Below are positions 17,191-25,765 of a stretch of 47,031 nucleotides of DNA, one piece after another. This stretch comes from Phycisphaerae bacterium (lineage in GTDB: Bacteria; Chloroflexota; Anaerolineae; 4572-78; J111). The stretch spans positions 1 through 47,031 of the forward strand of contig JANQQF010000158.1 in NCBI GenBank assembly GCA_028285035.1, written 5' to 3'. The position numbers and the translations under genes are program-made. The notes under the pieces are model-generated. The model was not told where the DNA came from. It worked only from the letters and a program-made list of their open reading frames with translations, and made no database searches. Within the stretch, counting starts at the first letter, position 1. Every line of letters starts with the position of its first letter.

Positions 17191-17937
17191 ATGAGTAAGT
17201 TAGCAGGTAAAGTCGCGGTTATTACAGGTGGTAACAGTGGAATTGGCTTGGCTACGGCCAAGGCGTTTAAGGCAGAAGGGGCCGAGGTTGTTATTTTCGG
17301 TCGTAATCAAGAAACGCTCAACAGCGCAGCCAGTGAGCTTGGCGATGTTTTTGCGGTGCAAGGTGATGTCGCTAATTTGGCCGACTTAGACCGTTTGTAC
17401 GCTCAAGTTAAAGAACGACACGGTCGAATTGATGTGTTGTTTGTCAATGCCGGGGTGGCCTTTTTCGCGCCACTGGAGGCCTCTGATGAGGCGTTCTTTG
17501 ATAGTTTGATGGATGTCAATGTCAAAGGTGCTTACTTCACCGTCCAAAAAGCGCTTGATCTCATTCAAGACAATGCCTCAATCATTTTAACCACCTCGGT
17601 TGTTAATCAGGTTGGGATGCCAAATGCCAGCGTTTACGCAGCGACAAAAGCGGCTGTACGCTCCCTCGCTCGCAGTATGGCGTCTGAGTTGAGTGGTCGG
17701 GGTATCCGAGTCAATGCCATTAGCCCTGGTCCGATTGAAACACCGCTCTTTGGTCGATTGGGCATGTCTGAGGAACAAATTCAAGAGTTTGCCCAAGGTG
17801 TGCTCTCTCAAGTTCCGTTAGGTCGCTTTGGTCAGGCGGAAGAAATCGCTAAGGCTGCCACTTTCTTGGCAACATCCGACTCGTCTTATGTTCAAGGGGC
17901 GGAGTTAGTTGCCGATGGTGGGATGACTCAGCTATAG
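17191..17937 (+). CDS. Short-chain dehydrogenase/reductase (SDR), classical type
   Basis: A 248-residue NAD(P)-dependent oxidoreductase. The Rossmann motif TGGNSGIG is at 12-19, NAG near 86-88, the catalytic serine is S136 and the YxxxK pair is Y149/K153. The C-terminal PGPIETPLF and VADGG segments are also typical. Length matches the family. The ATG follows AGGAG. The gene is likely controlled by the upstream TetR protein through the operator-like 16-mer at 17119, an arrangement common for SDRs that detoxify reactive carbonyls or quinones. The actual substrate cannot be read from sequence. A strong terminator follows. Confidence 0.92.
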   Translation: MSKLAGKVAVITGGNSGIGLATAKAFKAEGAEVVIFGRNQETLNSAASELGDVFAVQGDVANLADLDRLYAQVKERHGRIDVLFVNAGVAFFAPLEASDEAFFDSLMDVNVKGAYFTVQKALDLIQDNASIILTTSVVNQVGMPNASVYAATKAAVRSLARSMASELSGRGIRVNAISPGPIETPLFGRLGMSEEQIQEFAQGVLSQVPLGRFGQAEEIAKAATFLATSDSSYVQGAELVADGGMTQL

Positions 17938-17949
17938 TCCTTTATTCAT

Positions 17950-17990
17950 AAAAGCCCTCATCTACAGTTATCTAATAGGTGAGGGCTTTT
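17950..17990 (+). terminator. Rho-independent terminator after the SDR gene
   Basis: AAAAGCCCTCA at 17950-17960 pairs with TGAGGGCTTTT at 17980-17990 (11-bp stem, 19-base loop). The flanking A and T runs allow it to work for the convergent minus-strand operon as well. Confidence 0.8.
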
Positions 17991-18030
17991 GTATAGTCTT
18001 AATTGTGATTGAATTAAGGGATAGTCTCAT

Positions 18031-18639
18031 TCACCCTCGAAAATAGCCAACAATTTCCTGGGCATTATAATAATTTTGTTCTTTCCATTTTACAGCTTGA
18101 TAACTTTCAATGATTCCGGATTGTAAGAGATGATCCACTAATGCATTTTCCGAGGTGGTAATCGCATCAACCACAGTTTGGGGATTAACGTTGCAATCAA
18201 TGGCGATTTCTTTGATGGGTTTGCCTCGACCTAAATCGGTAAAGAATGTCTGCTCATCAATCCCGATTGTTTTAAGGGCCACACACTCTGGCTTTTGATA
18301 CCCGAGTTTGACAATGAAGGGGGTGACAACGGTTGTCTCTTCTCGCCATTCCTCGGCCTCTTCAAAAGAGATCAATCGCTGCCGTTTCTGTGCGGTGATA
18401 AAGGCTTGCTCTTGAGCGATCAGCCAATTGGTTACCGAGCGACCATCAAGTCCTCGAGTCTGGGCGACCTCGGCGATTGATTTTCCATTGCCTAATTCCT
18501 GCTTCAGCGTTGCAACGTCGAGACCAAGAATTTTGGCTGTGGCCGTTAACAAACAAAATTCCGGACGCTCAGTTTGTTCTGGACATCTTTTTTGCGTATT
18601 AATCTTAACTTCTGCATATTGAGTTATCATTTCTATCAT
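18031..18639 (-). CDS. Soluble helical-repeat protein, paralogue of the membrane-anchored protein upstream
   Basis: A 202-residue protein without a signal or membrane segment. It aligns over nearly its whole length with residues ~105-260 of the gene upstream in the operon. Both contain two copies of a ~45-residue unit of the type LG(I/L)DxxTLxQEL-x-x-GK(S/T)IA-x-VA-x-x-(R/N)GxD, separated by a linker with TPF(I/V)V-x-x-GY-x-x-PE. The second unit ends VDAITTSENALVDHLL. This repeat occurs in secreted or envelope proteins of Gram-positive-like phyla, with no known biochemical role. The ATG at 18639 follows GAGGATCA. It is the last gene of the DUF1800-DUF1501 operon. It could be a soluble competitor or partner of its anchored paralogue (inference). 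Confidence 0.65.
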   Translation of the reverse strand: MIEMITQYAEVKINTQKRCPEQTERPEFCLLTATAKILGLDVATLKQELGNGKSIAEVAQTRGLDGRSVTNWLIAQEQAFITAQKRQRLISFEEAEEWREETTVVTPFIVKLGYQKPECVALKTIGIDEQTFFTDLGRGKPIKEIAIDCNVNPQTVVDAITTSENALVDHLLQSGIIESYQAVKWKEQNYYNAQEIVGYFRG

Positions 18640-18784
18640 TGATCCTCTAACCTTTCTGTATTTAAGAACACTGACTTAAAAACATTAAGCAATCACAGCC
18701 TCCAGTGTAATAGATAGATGTTAAGAAGTTGTGTAGATGGTATTTGGATGATGTTTATTTAAATTATTGAGAAATTTATTTTCC

Positions 18785-19657
18785 CTACTCCTCATCTTTA
18801 TCTTCTACTTCATTCCCCTCGTCCTCTTCCATACCTTCACCCTCTTCATCCTCTCCGCCAAACGGCTGGTTGACAAGGGTTTGGGCCATTTGCTGGTTGT
18901 CAGCCTTCCACTCTTCGACTTCACCAGGATCAATCAAGGCACTCGATAGGAGATGATCAACGAGGCCATTCTCTGAGGTGACGATCGCGTCAACGATAGT
19001 TTGCGGATCGATGTTATTTTCGGCAGCCATTGTTGCCACTGTTTTCCCGCTATCCATCATTTCGTAGAAGGTGTCAGGCTCAAGTCCTATCATTGTCATC
19101 GCCAAAAATTCTGGCTCACGATAACCCGTTTCCACAACAAAGGGGGTCAATATCTCTACCTCGTTCTTCCACATTTCTGTTTCTTCCTGAGTCAGGAAGT
19201 TACGTTGGCGTTCCGCCTCGATAATGGCGTGCTCTTTTGCAATCAACTGCTGGCTGACCTGTTGCACATCAACACCACGGGCTTTGGCTACATCTGCAAT
19301 GGTTTTGCCGTTCGAAAGCTCCTGTCCCAATGTTTCAACATCAATACCAATCGCCTCGGCCGCAACACTATAGAAATCGAACTCCTCTTCAAATTCACCC
19401 TCATCCTCTTCCTCCAATTCACCTTCTGGAGTCGGGTACACGACCGTCGCGACAGGGACCAGCGTAGGCGTTGGATTGATGTCGGGGGCTGTGGCAACGG
19501 TTTCCAGCGCGACAACTTGGGTATCCGATGCTGGCACATCAATTGTACGGGCATTGGCCCGATCCATCATCAACGACGTGTTAAACGCGGCTAACCCCAG
19601 GGCGCAGACTGCAATTATTAAGAAGATAATTTCGAAAATATAATATTTTTTGAACAT
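18785..19657 (-). CDS. Membrane-anchored helical-repeat protein with acidic C-terminal tail
   Basis: A 290-residue protein. An N-terminal membrane anchor (IFEIIFLIIAVCALGLAAF, about 7-25) is followed by a Thr/Pro/Val-rich linker with a run of acidic residues (about 70-95). Two LGxD-type helical repeat units (about 105-160 and 180-245) come next, then a very acidic tail (GEDEEGEGMEEDEG and onward). The ATG at 19657 has GGAGG 7 bases upstream and begins one base after the DUF1501 stop, so translation is probably coupled. The repeats face the outside of the membrane if the anchor is a signal anchor. The context suggests it works with the exported DUF1501/DUF1800 proteins, perhaps as an envelope tether. 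Function unknown. Confidence 0.7.
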   Translation of the reverse strand: MFKKYYIFEIIFLIIAVCALGLAAFNTSLMMDRANARTIDVPASDTQVVALETVATAPDINPTPTLVPVATVVYPTPEGELEEEDEGEFEEEFDFYSVAAEAIGIDVETLGQELSNGKTIADVAKARGVDVQQVSQQLIAKEHAIIEAERQRNFLTQEETEMWKNEVEILTPFVVETGYREPEFLAMTMIGLEPDTFYEMMDSGKTVATMAAENNIDPQTIVDAIVTSENGLVDHLLSSALIDPGEVEEWKADNQQMAQTLVNQPFGGEDEEGEGMEEDEGNEVEDKDEE

Positions 19658-19658
19658 G

Positions 19659-21233
19659 CTATGCCTCCATTTTTTCGTTATTTTCATTCATTCGACGTTG
19701 ACGCAGCGAGACCATCCCGGCTGTGGCTGCGGCAATCCCTGTGAGCAGTGGCGCGTTAATGGCCGCATCGCCCAGAATTGTTGGTAGATAATTTTTGTGG
19801 GGTAACTCTGTAGGGGGGATGCTACTGCCCTGCCCCATAAAGCCGACAGGCAGACTGGCCGAGGCCGTGTCATAAAAGCGACCGATATTAGGGAAAACAG
19901 TTGATAATTCAGACTTGTTTATCCCAAACCAATGAGCCAACTCGGCAAAGTATTCATCACAAGAGGTGGTTGGGATCAAACTGCCGCGACCTTCGCCCAC
20001 ATCCAGCGGATTGCCAAGATAAAGGCTGGGGTAGTTTCCATATATTTTGCCACCCTTGACCGCACCACCCATCACCATATGATTGCCCCCCCAAGCGTGA
20101 TCACTGCCCTGCCCATTTGAGGTCAAGGTTCGACCAAAGTCGCTGGCGGTGAAGGTGGTCACTTTGTCATGGACCCCCAGCTCGATTAACACATCGTTGA
20201 ACTCTTTTATGGCCTTGCTGACAACGGTTAACATCGCTTGCTGGTTGTTGAGTACCTCGTCGTGGTGATCCCAGCCGCCAAACATAATGAAGAAGGTTTG
20301 CCGTTTGAAGCCCAGCGCCTGTCGAGCGGCAATTGTTTTTGCCACCATTTGGAACGATTTGGAGATGCCGTTTGCCGAAAATTGGGTAGCGAAAGCAGGG
20401 ACATTCGCGATGGCACTTGAGAATTGAGCGTTGTTGTTAATCGCCATCCGGGTTGTGTTGACGAAAGTTTGCTCAAAGAGGCTTTGGTACTCCAAATCCA
20501 GCATGCTTTCCAGAGCCGATTTTTTGAGCACGCTCAAGGCCCCGATTGGATTATCGTAGCCGTTGATACCAATGCTACCGTTCCCTCCCGCTTCGATGGC
20601 ATAATCAACGACGCTAGTGCCGGCTTGAAAGGTGTTGGTGCCAGAGAGCGAAATGTTCATTGAGATTGATTGGTTACTGTTCAAGCTCTTGAGCAGATCG
20701 GCGGTGCGTCCGCCCCAACCCAGCCCAATGCGTTTGTCCGGCACCGAGGTTTGCCAGTGCGCGATCTGATCGATGTGGGAGAAAAGGCCGACGGGTAGAT
20801 TAGCCGTGCCTGTCTCAAAACCTTGCTTGGTTGTCGGTTCAACCAGCGTGCCAACGTTTGAGACAAAGGCCAGACTGCCGCTGTTGTAAAGCTGCTGGAC
20901 CTCCGGCATCACCGGATGCACCCCAAAGCTGCGCCCATCATCTGTGGTCCCTTGTAGCTTCAATAAAGACCCTTGGGACAAAGCCAAATCGGAGCGCGTG
21001 GTTTGATATTCTGCATATTCCGAATTGTCAGTCGGAACCAGCATATTAAAGGAGTCGTTGCCCCCGGCCAAGAAGAGACAGACCAAGGCCTTGTAATCAT
21101 CATTTGGATTAAACGCTGCAGCCGCATTAGCCATCTTCATATTGAGCAGCGTCGAGAACAGCGAGGCTGAGCCAACTGCCGCACAGGAAGCTTCCCCTAA
21201 AAAGCGACGACGCGTGAGTTTTCGTGATAACAT
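19659..21233 (-). CDS. DUF1501 family protein, Tat-exported
   Basis: A 524-residue protein. It begins with a twin-arginine signal (LTRRRFLGEASCAAVGSASL), then the hallmark KALVCLFLAGGNDSFNMLVP, and later FFIMFGGWDHHDEV, VTTFTASDFGRTL and DHAWGGNHMVMGG. These are standard DUF1501 motifs; the family belongs to the alkaline phosphatase/sulfatase-like fold, but no activity is established. The C-terminus has a hydrophobic helix (INAPLLTGIAAATAGMVSL) followed by RQRR, resembling a sorting or anchoring tail. It follows the DUF1800 gene on the same strand, a pairing seen in many bacteria with large secretomes. Confidence 0.9.
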   Translation of the reverse strand: MLSRKLTRRRFLGEASCAAVGSASLFSTLLNMKMANAAAAFNPNDDYKALVCLFLAGGNDSFNMLVPTDNSEYAEYQTTRSDLALSQGSLLKLQGTTDDGRSFGVHPVMPEVQQLYNSGSLAFVSNVGTLVEPTTKQGFETGTANLPVGLFSHIDQIAHWQTSVPDKRIGLGWGGRTADLLKSLNSNQSISMNISLSGTNTFQAGTSVVDYAIEAGGNGSIGINGYDNPIGALSVLKKSALESMLDLEYQSLFEQTFVNTTRMAINNNAQFSSAIANVPAFATQFSANGISKSFQMVAKTIAARQALGFKRQTFFIMFGGWDHHDEVLNNQQAMLTVVSKAIKEFNDVLIELGVHDKVTTFTASDFGRTLTSNGQGSDHAWGGNHMVMGGAVKGGKIYGNYPSLYLGNPLDVGEGRGSLIPTTSCDEYFAELAHWFGINKSELSTVFPNIGRFYDTASASLPVGFMGQGSSIPPTELPHKNYLPTILGDAAINAPLLTGIAAATAGMVSLRQRRMNENNEKMEA

Positions 21234-21292
21234 TTTGTAATCCTTTCAGTATGAGAATAAGCGAATTTTGTAAGCTGTGGGATTTACAGCGG

Positions 21293-21358
21293 AGTAATTA
21301 GTAATTGGTAAATAGATAAGCGAAGCAACAATTGCCATTTACTAATTCCTATTTACTT
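21293..21358. repeat. Imperfect inverted repeat of GTAATTGGTAAATAG type
   Basis: AGTAATTAGTAATTGGTAAATAG (21293-21315, given as arm positions) faces CATTTACTAATT and CTATTTACTT (21335-21358). The same word family occurs at 32515-32574. It separates the DUF1800 and DUF1501 genes. Confidence 0.6.
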
Positions 21359-21417
21359 CTTCCGAAGTGTGTTCCCAAGCCTGTTACATTTATTGAAAGC
21401 GTGTTCAACCCTCTCAA

Positions 21418-23163
21418 TCACTTGAGAATGGCGTATTCAGGACAATTTAGGAAGAGGACAACAGCAAAACGTACTGTTTCATCCCAATCTTCATTTTGAG
21501 CCTGCAGGCTGGTGACGGCTGTGGTGATAATCGCCCGCATTTGATTAGACAGGGAGCCATAGGTGAACAGGAGATCAAGCCGATCAATCAAGGCCCCGAT
21601 GTTGTCCGCCAAGGCTTGATAGGGGGCCAGATTAAGTACGACATCAGAGACGACAGGTATGGTATCCGTTGGCTCGTCTGTCCCCTTCGGTACCTCCATC
21701 AAGGCATCGATCATGACCGCCCGTTCGATAAAGTTGAAGTGTTTAACAGCCGAGACGCTGGTCATAATTTGAAACTCCGGGGCGTTAACATCGGCGTTGC
21801 TTAGGGGGCCCAATGGTTTGAAATCAGGGGAGAAGAAGTTAAAAACGCTCGGTGGGGCAAAGGGGTATTGGGCAAGCTGCGCCTCGGCATCATCCCCATA
21901 GTTATAAAATTGATCCTCTCCCGCTTCATTACGCACCTCCATCGCTCGACATAGCTGCGTATAGCGAACAAATGGCTCACGCAACATCCCGTGAGTTGGA
22001 TCGTTAATGTAAATTGGATTGCGTGCTTCGTCATCCATCAGAATGGCCTTGACTACGGCCTTCATATCGCCGCGAACACCACTACCGTTGTTGTTGAATT
22101 TTGTGGCAACCCGTTCGATATAGCCTGGTGAAGGATGGGATTTGACCAGGCGTTGGATCAAGAGGCGGCTGATAAAAGGGCCGACGTTGGGGTGGTTGAA
22201 CAGATTGTCAATGGTATTATTGATGTCTTGCATCCCACTTTGACCAGCTGGCACGACAAAGCCATTGAGTAATCGTTTCTCGCCCGGCTCGTGAAACTTG
22301 TCGTGCATCTGCATAGGCTGCGAGCAGTTTTCCGGCCCCATCTCAAACGTGGCAAAGCCTTCGTCAGAAAGGATGTAATCGATCTCCTCTTGTGGCCATT
22401 CCGGTAAGATATAGTAGGTCAGGCCAGTGAAGATTTTGGCGAATTCTTTGATGTCTTTGTTGTCATAAGTCGGAATGTCTTTACCATTGCTATCCTTTTT
22501 GCGGGTACCATCGAGGTTCAGTTCGAACAAACCGATGGAGAAGAGTTGCATCACCTCGCGAGCATAATTTTCGTCGGGAAAGCGATTCGTGGCTGGATCG
22601 GCTTTGCGGTTGCTGGCGTGGCTGAGGTAGTAGCCCATCGCCGGGTGCATGGTCACATCAAAGAGTAGGTCTCGAAAGTTACCAAAGGCATGTTTCAACA
22701 GCATATCATACCAAGTCGCCAGACAACTGTTTAATTCATCCAGTAAATCTGTTCTGGTGGAGATAACCATAATTTCGCTTAAAGCCATGGCCACCCGCTG
22801 ACATAGCAAGTCTGGCCCACGCATAATCGCTTGCCACCAGGCCCAGCGAAAGGGGGCCTTCCCCAGGTTAGAGTCGTCCTCAAGCACATAAATGGGAAAT
22901 ATCACATCCTGCATATACTTCAAGGTGTTGGTTTGGGGAATCGTAAACTGTTGATCGATCCAAGTTTCGATACCCAGAGTTGTAACCTCATTGATTTCAG
23001 CCAGTGTTGCCCCCAAAGTTGCCTGCGCCAGAAAACGTGAGCTCACCTGTTGTGGGGTTAGGCTCGCGTTACGCGTAACTTTATTTGCATTTGGTATTCC
23101 TAAATGAGCTGGGGCGGCCAAGACTGTCGGAGGCCGAAAGGTTAAAAATTCTCTTCGATTCAT
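21418..23163 (-). CDS. DUF1800 family protein
   Basis: A 581-residue protein. The N-terminus MNRREFLTFR resembles a twin-arginine signal. Family motifs include SRFLAQATLGATLAEI (about 43-58), the helical segment MALSEIMVIS, DVTMHPAMGYYLSHASNRK, NYAREVMQLFSIGLFELN and FISRLLIQRLVKSHPSPGYI, ending with the typical NCPEYAI. DUF1800 proteins are usually encoded beside DUF1501 proteins and exported; their function is unknown. The ATG at 23163 follows GAGG at 6 bases; the frame continues 18 codons upstream without a ribosome site. It is the first gene of a four-gene minus-strand operon. Confidence 0.9.
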   Translation of the reverse strand: MNRREFLTFRPPTVLAAPAHLGIPNANKVTRNASLTPQQVSSRFLAQATLGATLAEINEVTTLGIETWIDQQFTIPQTNTLKYMQDVIFPIYVLEDDSNLGKAPFRWAWWQAIMRGPDLLCQRVAMALSEIMVISTRTDLLDELNSCLATWYDMLLKHAFGNFRDLLFDVTMHPAMGYYLSHASNRKADPATNRFPDENYAREVMQLFSIGLFELNLDGTRKKDSNGKDIPTYDNKDIKEFAKIFTGLTYYILPEWPQEEIDYILSDEGFATFEMGPENCSQPMQMHDKFHEPGEKRLLNGFVVPAGQSGMQDINNTIDNLFNHPNVGPFISRLLIQRLVKSHPSPGYIERVATKFNNNGSGVRGDMKAVVKAILMDDEARNPIYINDPTHGMLREPFVRYTQLCRAMEVRNEAGEDQFYNYGDDAEAQLAQYPFAPPSVFNFFSPDFKPLGPLSNADVNAPEFQIMTSVSAVKHFNFIERAVMIDALMEVPKGTDEPTDTIPVVSDVVLNLAPYQALADNIGALIDRLDLLFTYGSLSNQMRAIITTAVTSLQAQNEDWDETVRFAVVLFLNCPEYAILK

Positions 23164-23382
23164 TGTGTACCTCGATTCTGGTAGACTGTTTTTGTTGATT
23201 GGTGTAGATAACTTCACGTTTTAACTTTGGCTCGTGATCCATGATGCGTGAGGGGTAAAGAGCTTTTTCACGTATTACACATCACGGATTACGTCACCTA
23301 AAGCATTCGTGACCCAAATTTCTCCACTAACAATCTTCCCCCTCACCATACCCCATCCCATCCCCTACTGCTTGAAATCGGA

Positions 23383-23466
23383 CTTAAAGATGAGATGGCC
23401 AAACCTAAATCTGACCGACTTACCTTAACCAAATTTGGACCTACCTTAAATCGAGCTTAAATATCA
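23383..23466 (+). promoter_or_regulatory. Pho-box-like direct repeats (CTTAA series)
   Basis: CTTAAAG at 23383, CTTAACC at 23424, CTTAAAT at 23445 and CTTAAAT at 23456. The last two are 11 bases apart and the previous interval is 21, close to two turns. The last ends about 9 bases before the -35 box. CTTAACC-type repeats at 11-base pitch are the Pho box bound by PhoB/SphR-type OmpR-family regulators in cyanobacteria. Confidence 0.45.
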
Positions 23467-23474
23467 AAACTGAG

Positions 23475-23502
23475 TTGAAATCGGTTGGGAACCTGTTATA
23501 CT
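23475..23502 (+). promoter_or_regulatory. Predicted promoter of the two-component operon
   Basis: TTGAAA at 23475-23480 and TATACT at 23497-23502, spacing 16. Placed directly downstream of the CTTAA repeats, as expected for activation by an OmpR-type regulator. Confidence 0.55.
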
Positions 23503-23567
23503 GTGGCTGATGTTGTGAAAGATTTGAATATCGATGATGTGTAATTCACGTTGATCCTCGTTAGGAA

Positions 23568-23624
23568 CCGTATTGCGTATTTCATATTGCGTAGCGTGGG
23601 CCACTTACGAAATACACAATATGG
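23568..23624. repeat. Inverted repeat in the leader of the response-regulator gene
   Basis: The 19-base arms at 23568-23586 (CCGTATTGCGTATTTCATA) and 23606-23624 match at 16 of 19 positions. The structure ends 15 bases before the ATG and could affect ribosome access. It may also be a member of the dispersed intergenic repeats of this genome. Confidence 0.6.
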
Positions 23625-23639
23625 AACACGGATGAACTT

Positions 23640-24347
23640 ATGACGCAACTACTATTGATTGATGATGAACCTACGATCACAGAACCTTTGGCTCGACGGC
23701 TGAGGGCACGAGGTTTTGAGGTGACCGTAGCCGGAGATGGCCGAGTGGGCCTGGAATTGGCGCTGGATATTGAACCAGATCTGGTATTGCTCGATGTGCT
23801 GATGCCAGAGATGGATGGCTGGGACGTGTGTCGTCGATTGCGAGAGAAGAGTAACGTGCCGATTTTGATGCTCACGGCGCTGGATGATGACTTTGATCGC
23901 ATTACGGGGCTCGAGTTGGGCGCGGATGATTATCTGACCAAGCCTTTTAACAGTAATGTGCTGGTCGCTCGGATTAACGCCTTACTGCGCCGGGTGCAGA
24001 TGGATCAGCAGGCGGTGGCTCCCAAAAGTAACACCTTGACCATTGGTCCAGTCAGTCTTGATCTTGACACCCGCTTGGTTTATCGACAAAATGAGCCATT
24101 GAAATTGCGCTACAAAGAGTTTGAGTTGCTAGCCTTGTTGATGGCGAATGCGGGCGTGCCGGTCTCTCGGGCTCGTATCTTCGATGAGGTGTGGGGCACT
24201 GACTGGCTTGGTGACACCAGCACCCTAGATGTGCATATTCGCTGGCTGCGAGAAAAGCTGGAAGAGGACCCCAGCCATCCCCAATACATCTGTACTGTCC
24301 GCAATGTTGGTTATGTCTTTAATCCACCCTCTGATACTGTCTCATGA
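23640..24347 (+). CDS. OmpR/PhoB-type response regulator
   Basis: A 235-residue regulator. The receiver (1-120) has acidic pocket D8/D9, phospho-acceptor D52 (LVLLDVLMPEMDGW), T79 and K101 (YLTKPF), all intact. The C-terminal winged helix (about 135-230) includes LRYKEFELLALLMANAG, the loop/recognition segment GDTSTLDVHIRWLREKLE and the wing IRTVRNVGYVF-like end CTVRNVGYVF. The gene overlaps the kinase gene by 4 bases (ATGA), so the two are co-translated. Upstream CTTAA repeats suggest autoregulation and a possible link to phosphate, but this rests on motif similarity alone. Confidence 0.93.
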   Translation: MTQLLLIDDEPTITEPLARRLRARGFEVTVAGDGRVGLELALDIEPDLVLLDVLMPEMDGWDVCRRLREKSNVPILMLTALDDDFDRITGLELGADDYLTKPFNSNVLVARINALLRRVQMDQQAVAPKSNTLTIGPVSLDLDTRLVYRQNEPLKLRYKEFELLALLMANAGVPVSRARIFDEVWGTDWLGDTSTLDVHIRWLREKLEEDPSHPQYICTVRNVGYVFNPPSDTVS

Positions 24348-25765
24348 AACGATTGCCTCTGCGTACCCGCATCTTTTTGAGCTACTTACTTTTGATTGGT
24401 CTAGCAGTGACAATCATCATTTTCTTGGCCAACCGCCAAATTGTGGCTGTAACCGAAGATACCCACTACGAAGGTTTTGAAGAGAAGGCGGACTTTGTCA
24501 TTGGTGAGCTTGAAGAACTGTTTTGGCCTGTCATATATGAGGAACCGTATGATGAGGCAGAACTCAATAATCAACTCATTGATTTGGCTGCCGATTTAGA
24601 GATGTCAATTGTGTTGAGTTGGATTGATCCACTTGAGGTCTTTTTTGATAGTGACATTGGCCGAGTTGCTTATGACGTGCCAGATACGGATGATGTCTGG
24701 CATTTGATAGAAGAAGAGGAAGTGATCAATTTTGAGGATGTTGAGAGAGGCTGGGTGTATCGGACGGATATGGTATATTTTGAAGAAGAGCCAGCATTTA
24801 TCGTCAGAGTTGGGCAACCCAGCCAACCCATTGATGTAGCAGCCCGTAATCAAACGCTGTTCTTGACCGCTGCTTTACTGGGGGTAGGTGCCTTATTGCT
24901 GCTCATTTTTGGGAGTTGGCTGGCCAATGCTTTGACTCGCCCGCTGACCCAACTCGGTCAGACAGCCCGAGAGATGGCTGTCGGCAATTTGAGCACCCGG
25001 GCCAACACGAATGCGCCTGGTGAGGTGGCGACCTTGGCTCAGGATTTCAATAAAATGGCTGAGGCGGTGGAAAAGATGGTGGCCGAGCAACGCGCCTTTG
25101 CCAGCAACGCCGCCCACGAGTTACGCACGCCGTTAACCGCTATTCGCCTGCGGACCGAGACGCTGTTGGAGGATGATCCCGATGAGGCTTTAACCCAGCA
25201 ATACATCGCTGAAATTGATGCGGAGGCATTGCGGCTCAGTCGATTGGTTGAGGATTTGCGGCTGTTGTCGCAGGTGGATGCCAATCGGTTAGAAGCGGCA
25301 AACGAGACAGTCGAGGTAGGCCGAGTGCTGCATCGGTTGGCGCAGGAATTTGACAAACAGATTGCCGACAAGCAGTTGATCTACACTACGGTCGTTGCCT
25401 CCGATCTGCCTCCCATTAAAGCTAGCCTAACCCACATTCAAGTGGTGCTACGCAATCTCATCGAAAACGCCATCAAATACACCCCCGAGCAAGGCGCGGT
25501 CACTGTCACCGCCGTCACTATGGGGGGCAACGTGCAAATCACTGTGCAGGACAACGGTCTCGGTATCGAAGCTGAGCACCTCCCCAAACTCTTCAACCGC
25601 TTCTACCGCGTCGATCCCTCTCGGAACCGCAGTATCCCCGGCACTGGCTTGGGCCTAAGCCTCGTTCACTCCATTGTTTCATTGTATGGCGGTACGATTG
25701 CCATCACCAGCGAGGGAGTCGGGCAGGGTACGACAGCGTTGTTGACGTTTCCGGTGAAACCCTAA
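24344..25765 (+). CDS. Membrane sensor histidine kinase
   Basis: A 473-residue HAMP-containing kinase and cognate partner of the preceding regulator. TM1 spans about 10-29. An acidic extracytoplasmic sensor domain (about 30-168, rich in Glu/Asp) is followed by TM2 (about 170-195), HAMP (about 196-248), HisKA with phospho-acceptor H258 (ASNAAHELRTPL), and HATPase_c with N box NLIENAIKYTP, G1 DNGLGIE, F box FNRFYRVD and G2 GTGLGLSLV. All catalytic boxes are intact. The very acidic sensor domain could bind cations or peptides (inference). It starts within the ATGA overlap and its stop overlaps by 4 bases the stop of the convergent gene. Confidence 0.95.
   Translation: MKRLPLRTRIFLSYLLLIGLAVTIIIFLANRQIVAVTEDTHYEGFEEKADFVIGELEELFWPVIYEEPYDEAELNNQLIDLAADLEMSIVLSWIDPLEVFFDSDIGRVAYDVPDTDDVWHLIEEEEVINFEDVERGWVYRTDMVYFEEEPAFIVRVGQPSQPIDVAARNQTLFLTAALLGVGALLLLIFGSWLANALTRPLTQLGQTAREMAVGNLSTRANTNAPGEVATLAQDFNKMAEAVEKMVAEQRAFASNAAHELRTPLTAIRLRTETLLEDDPDEALTQQYIAEIDAEALRLSRLVEDLRLLSQVDANRLEAANETVEVGRVLHRLAQEFDKQIADKQLIYTTVVASDLPPIKASLTHIQVVLRNLIENAIKYTPEQGAVTVTAVTMGGNVQITVQDNGLGIEAEHLPKLFNRFYRVDPSRNRSIPGTGLGLSLVHSIVSLYGGTIAITSEGVGQGTTALLTFPVKP

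Larger units (their letters stand above)
23164..23639. other. Long divergent intergenic region with repeats, Pho-box-like sites and promoter
   Basis: This 476-base stretch has no gene. It holds imperfect inverted word repeats (CGTGATCCATGATGCGTGA facing TCACGTATTACACATCACGG, within 23232-23295), a C-rich patch near 23335-23370, CTTAA-type direct repeats, a promoter, and a second inverted repeat just before the response-regulator start. Confidence 0.6.

Noticed and set aside
19001..19594. 197-codon plus-strand open frame
   Set aside because: Antisense to the membrane-anchored repeat protein, with a composition rich in His, Cys and Phe and no family resemblance.
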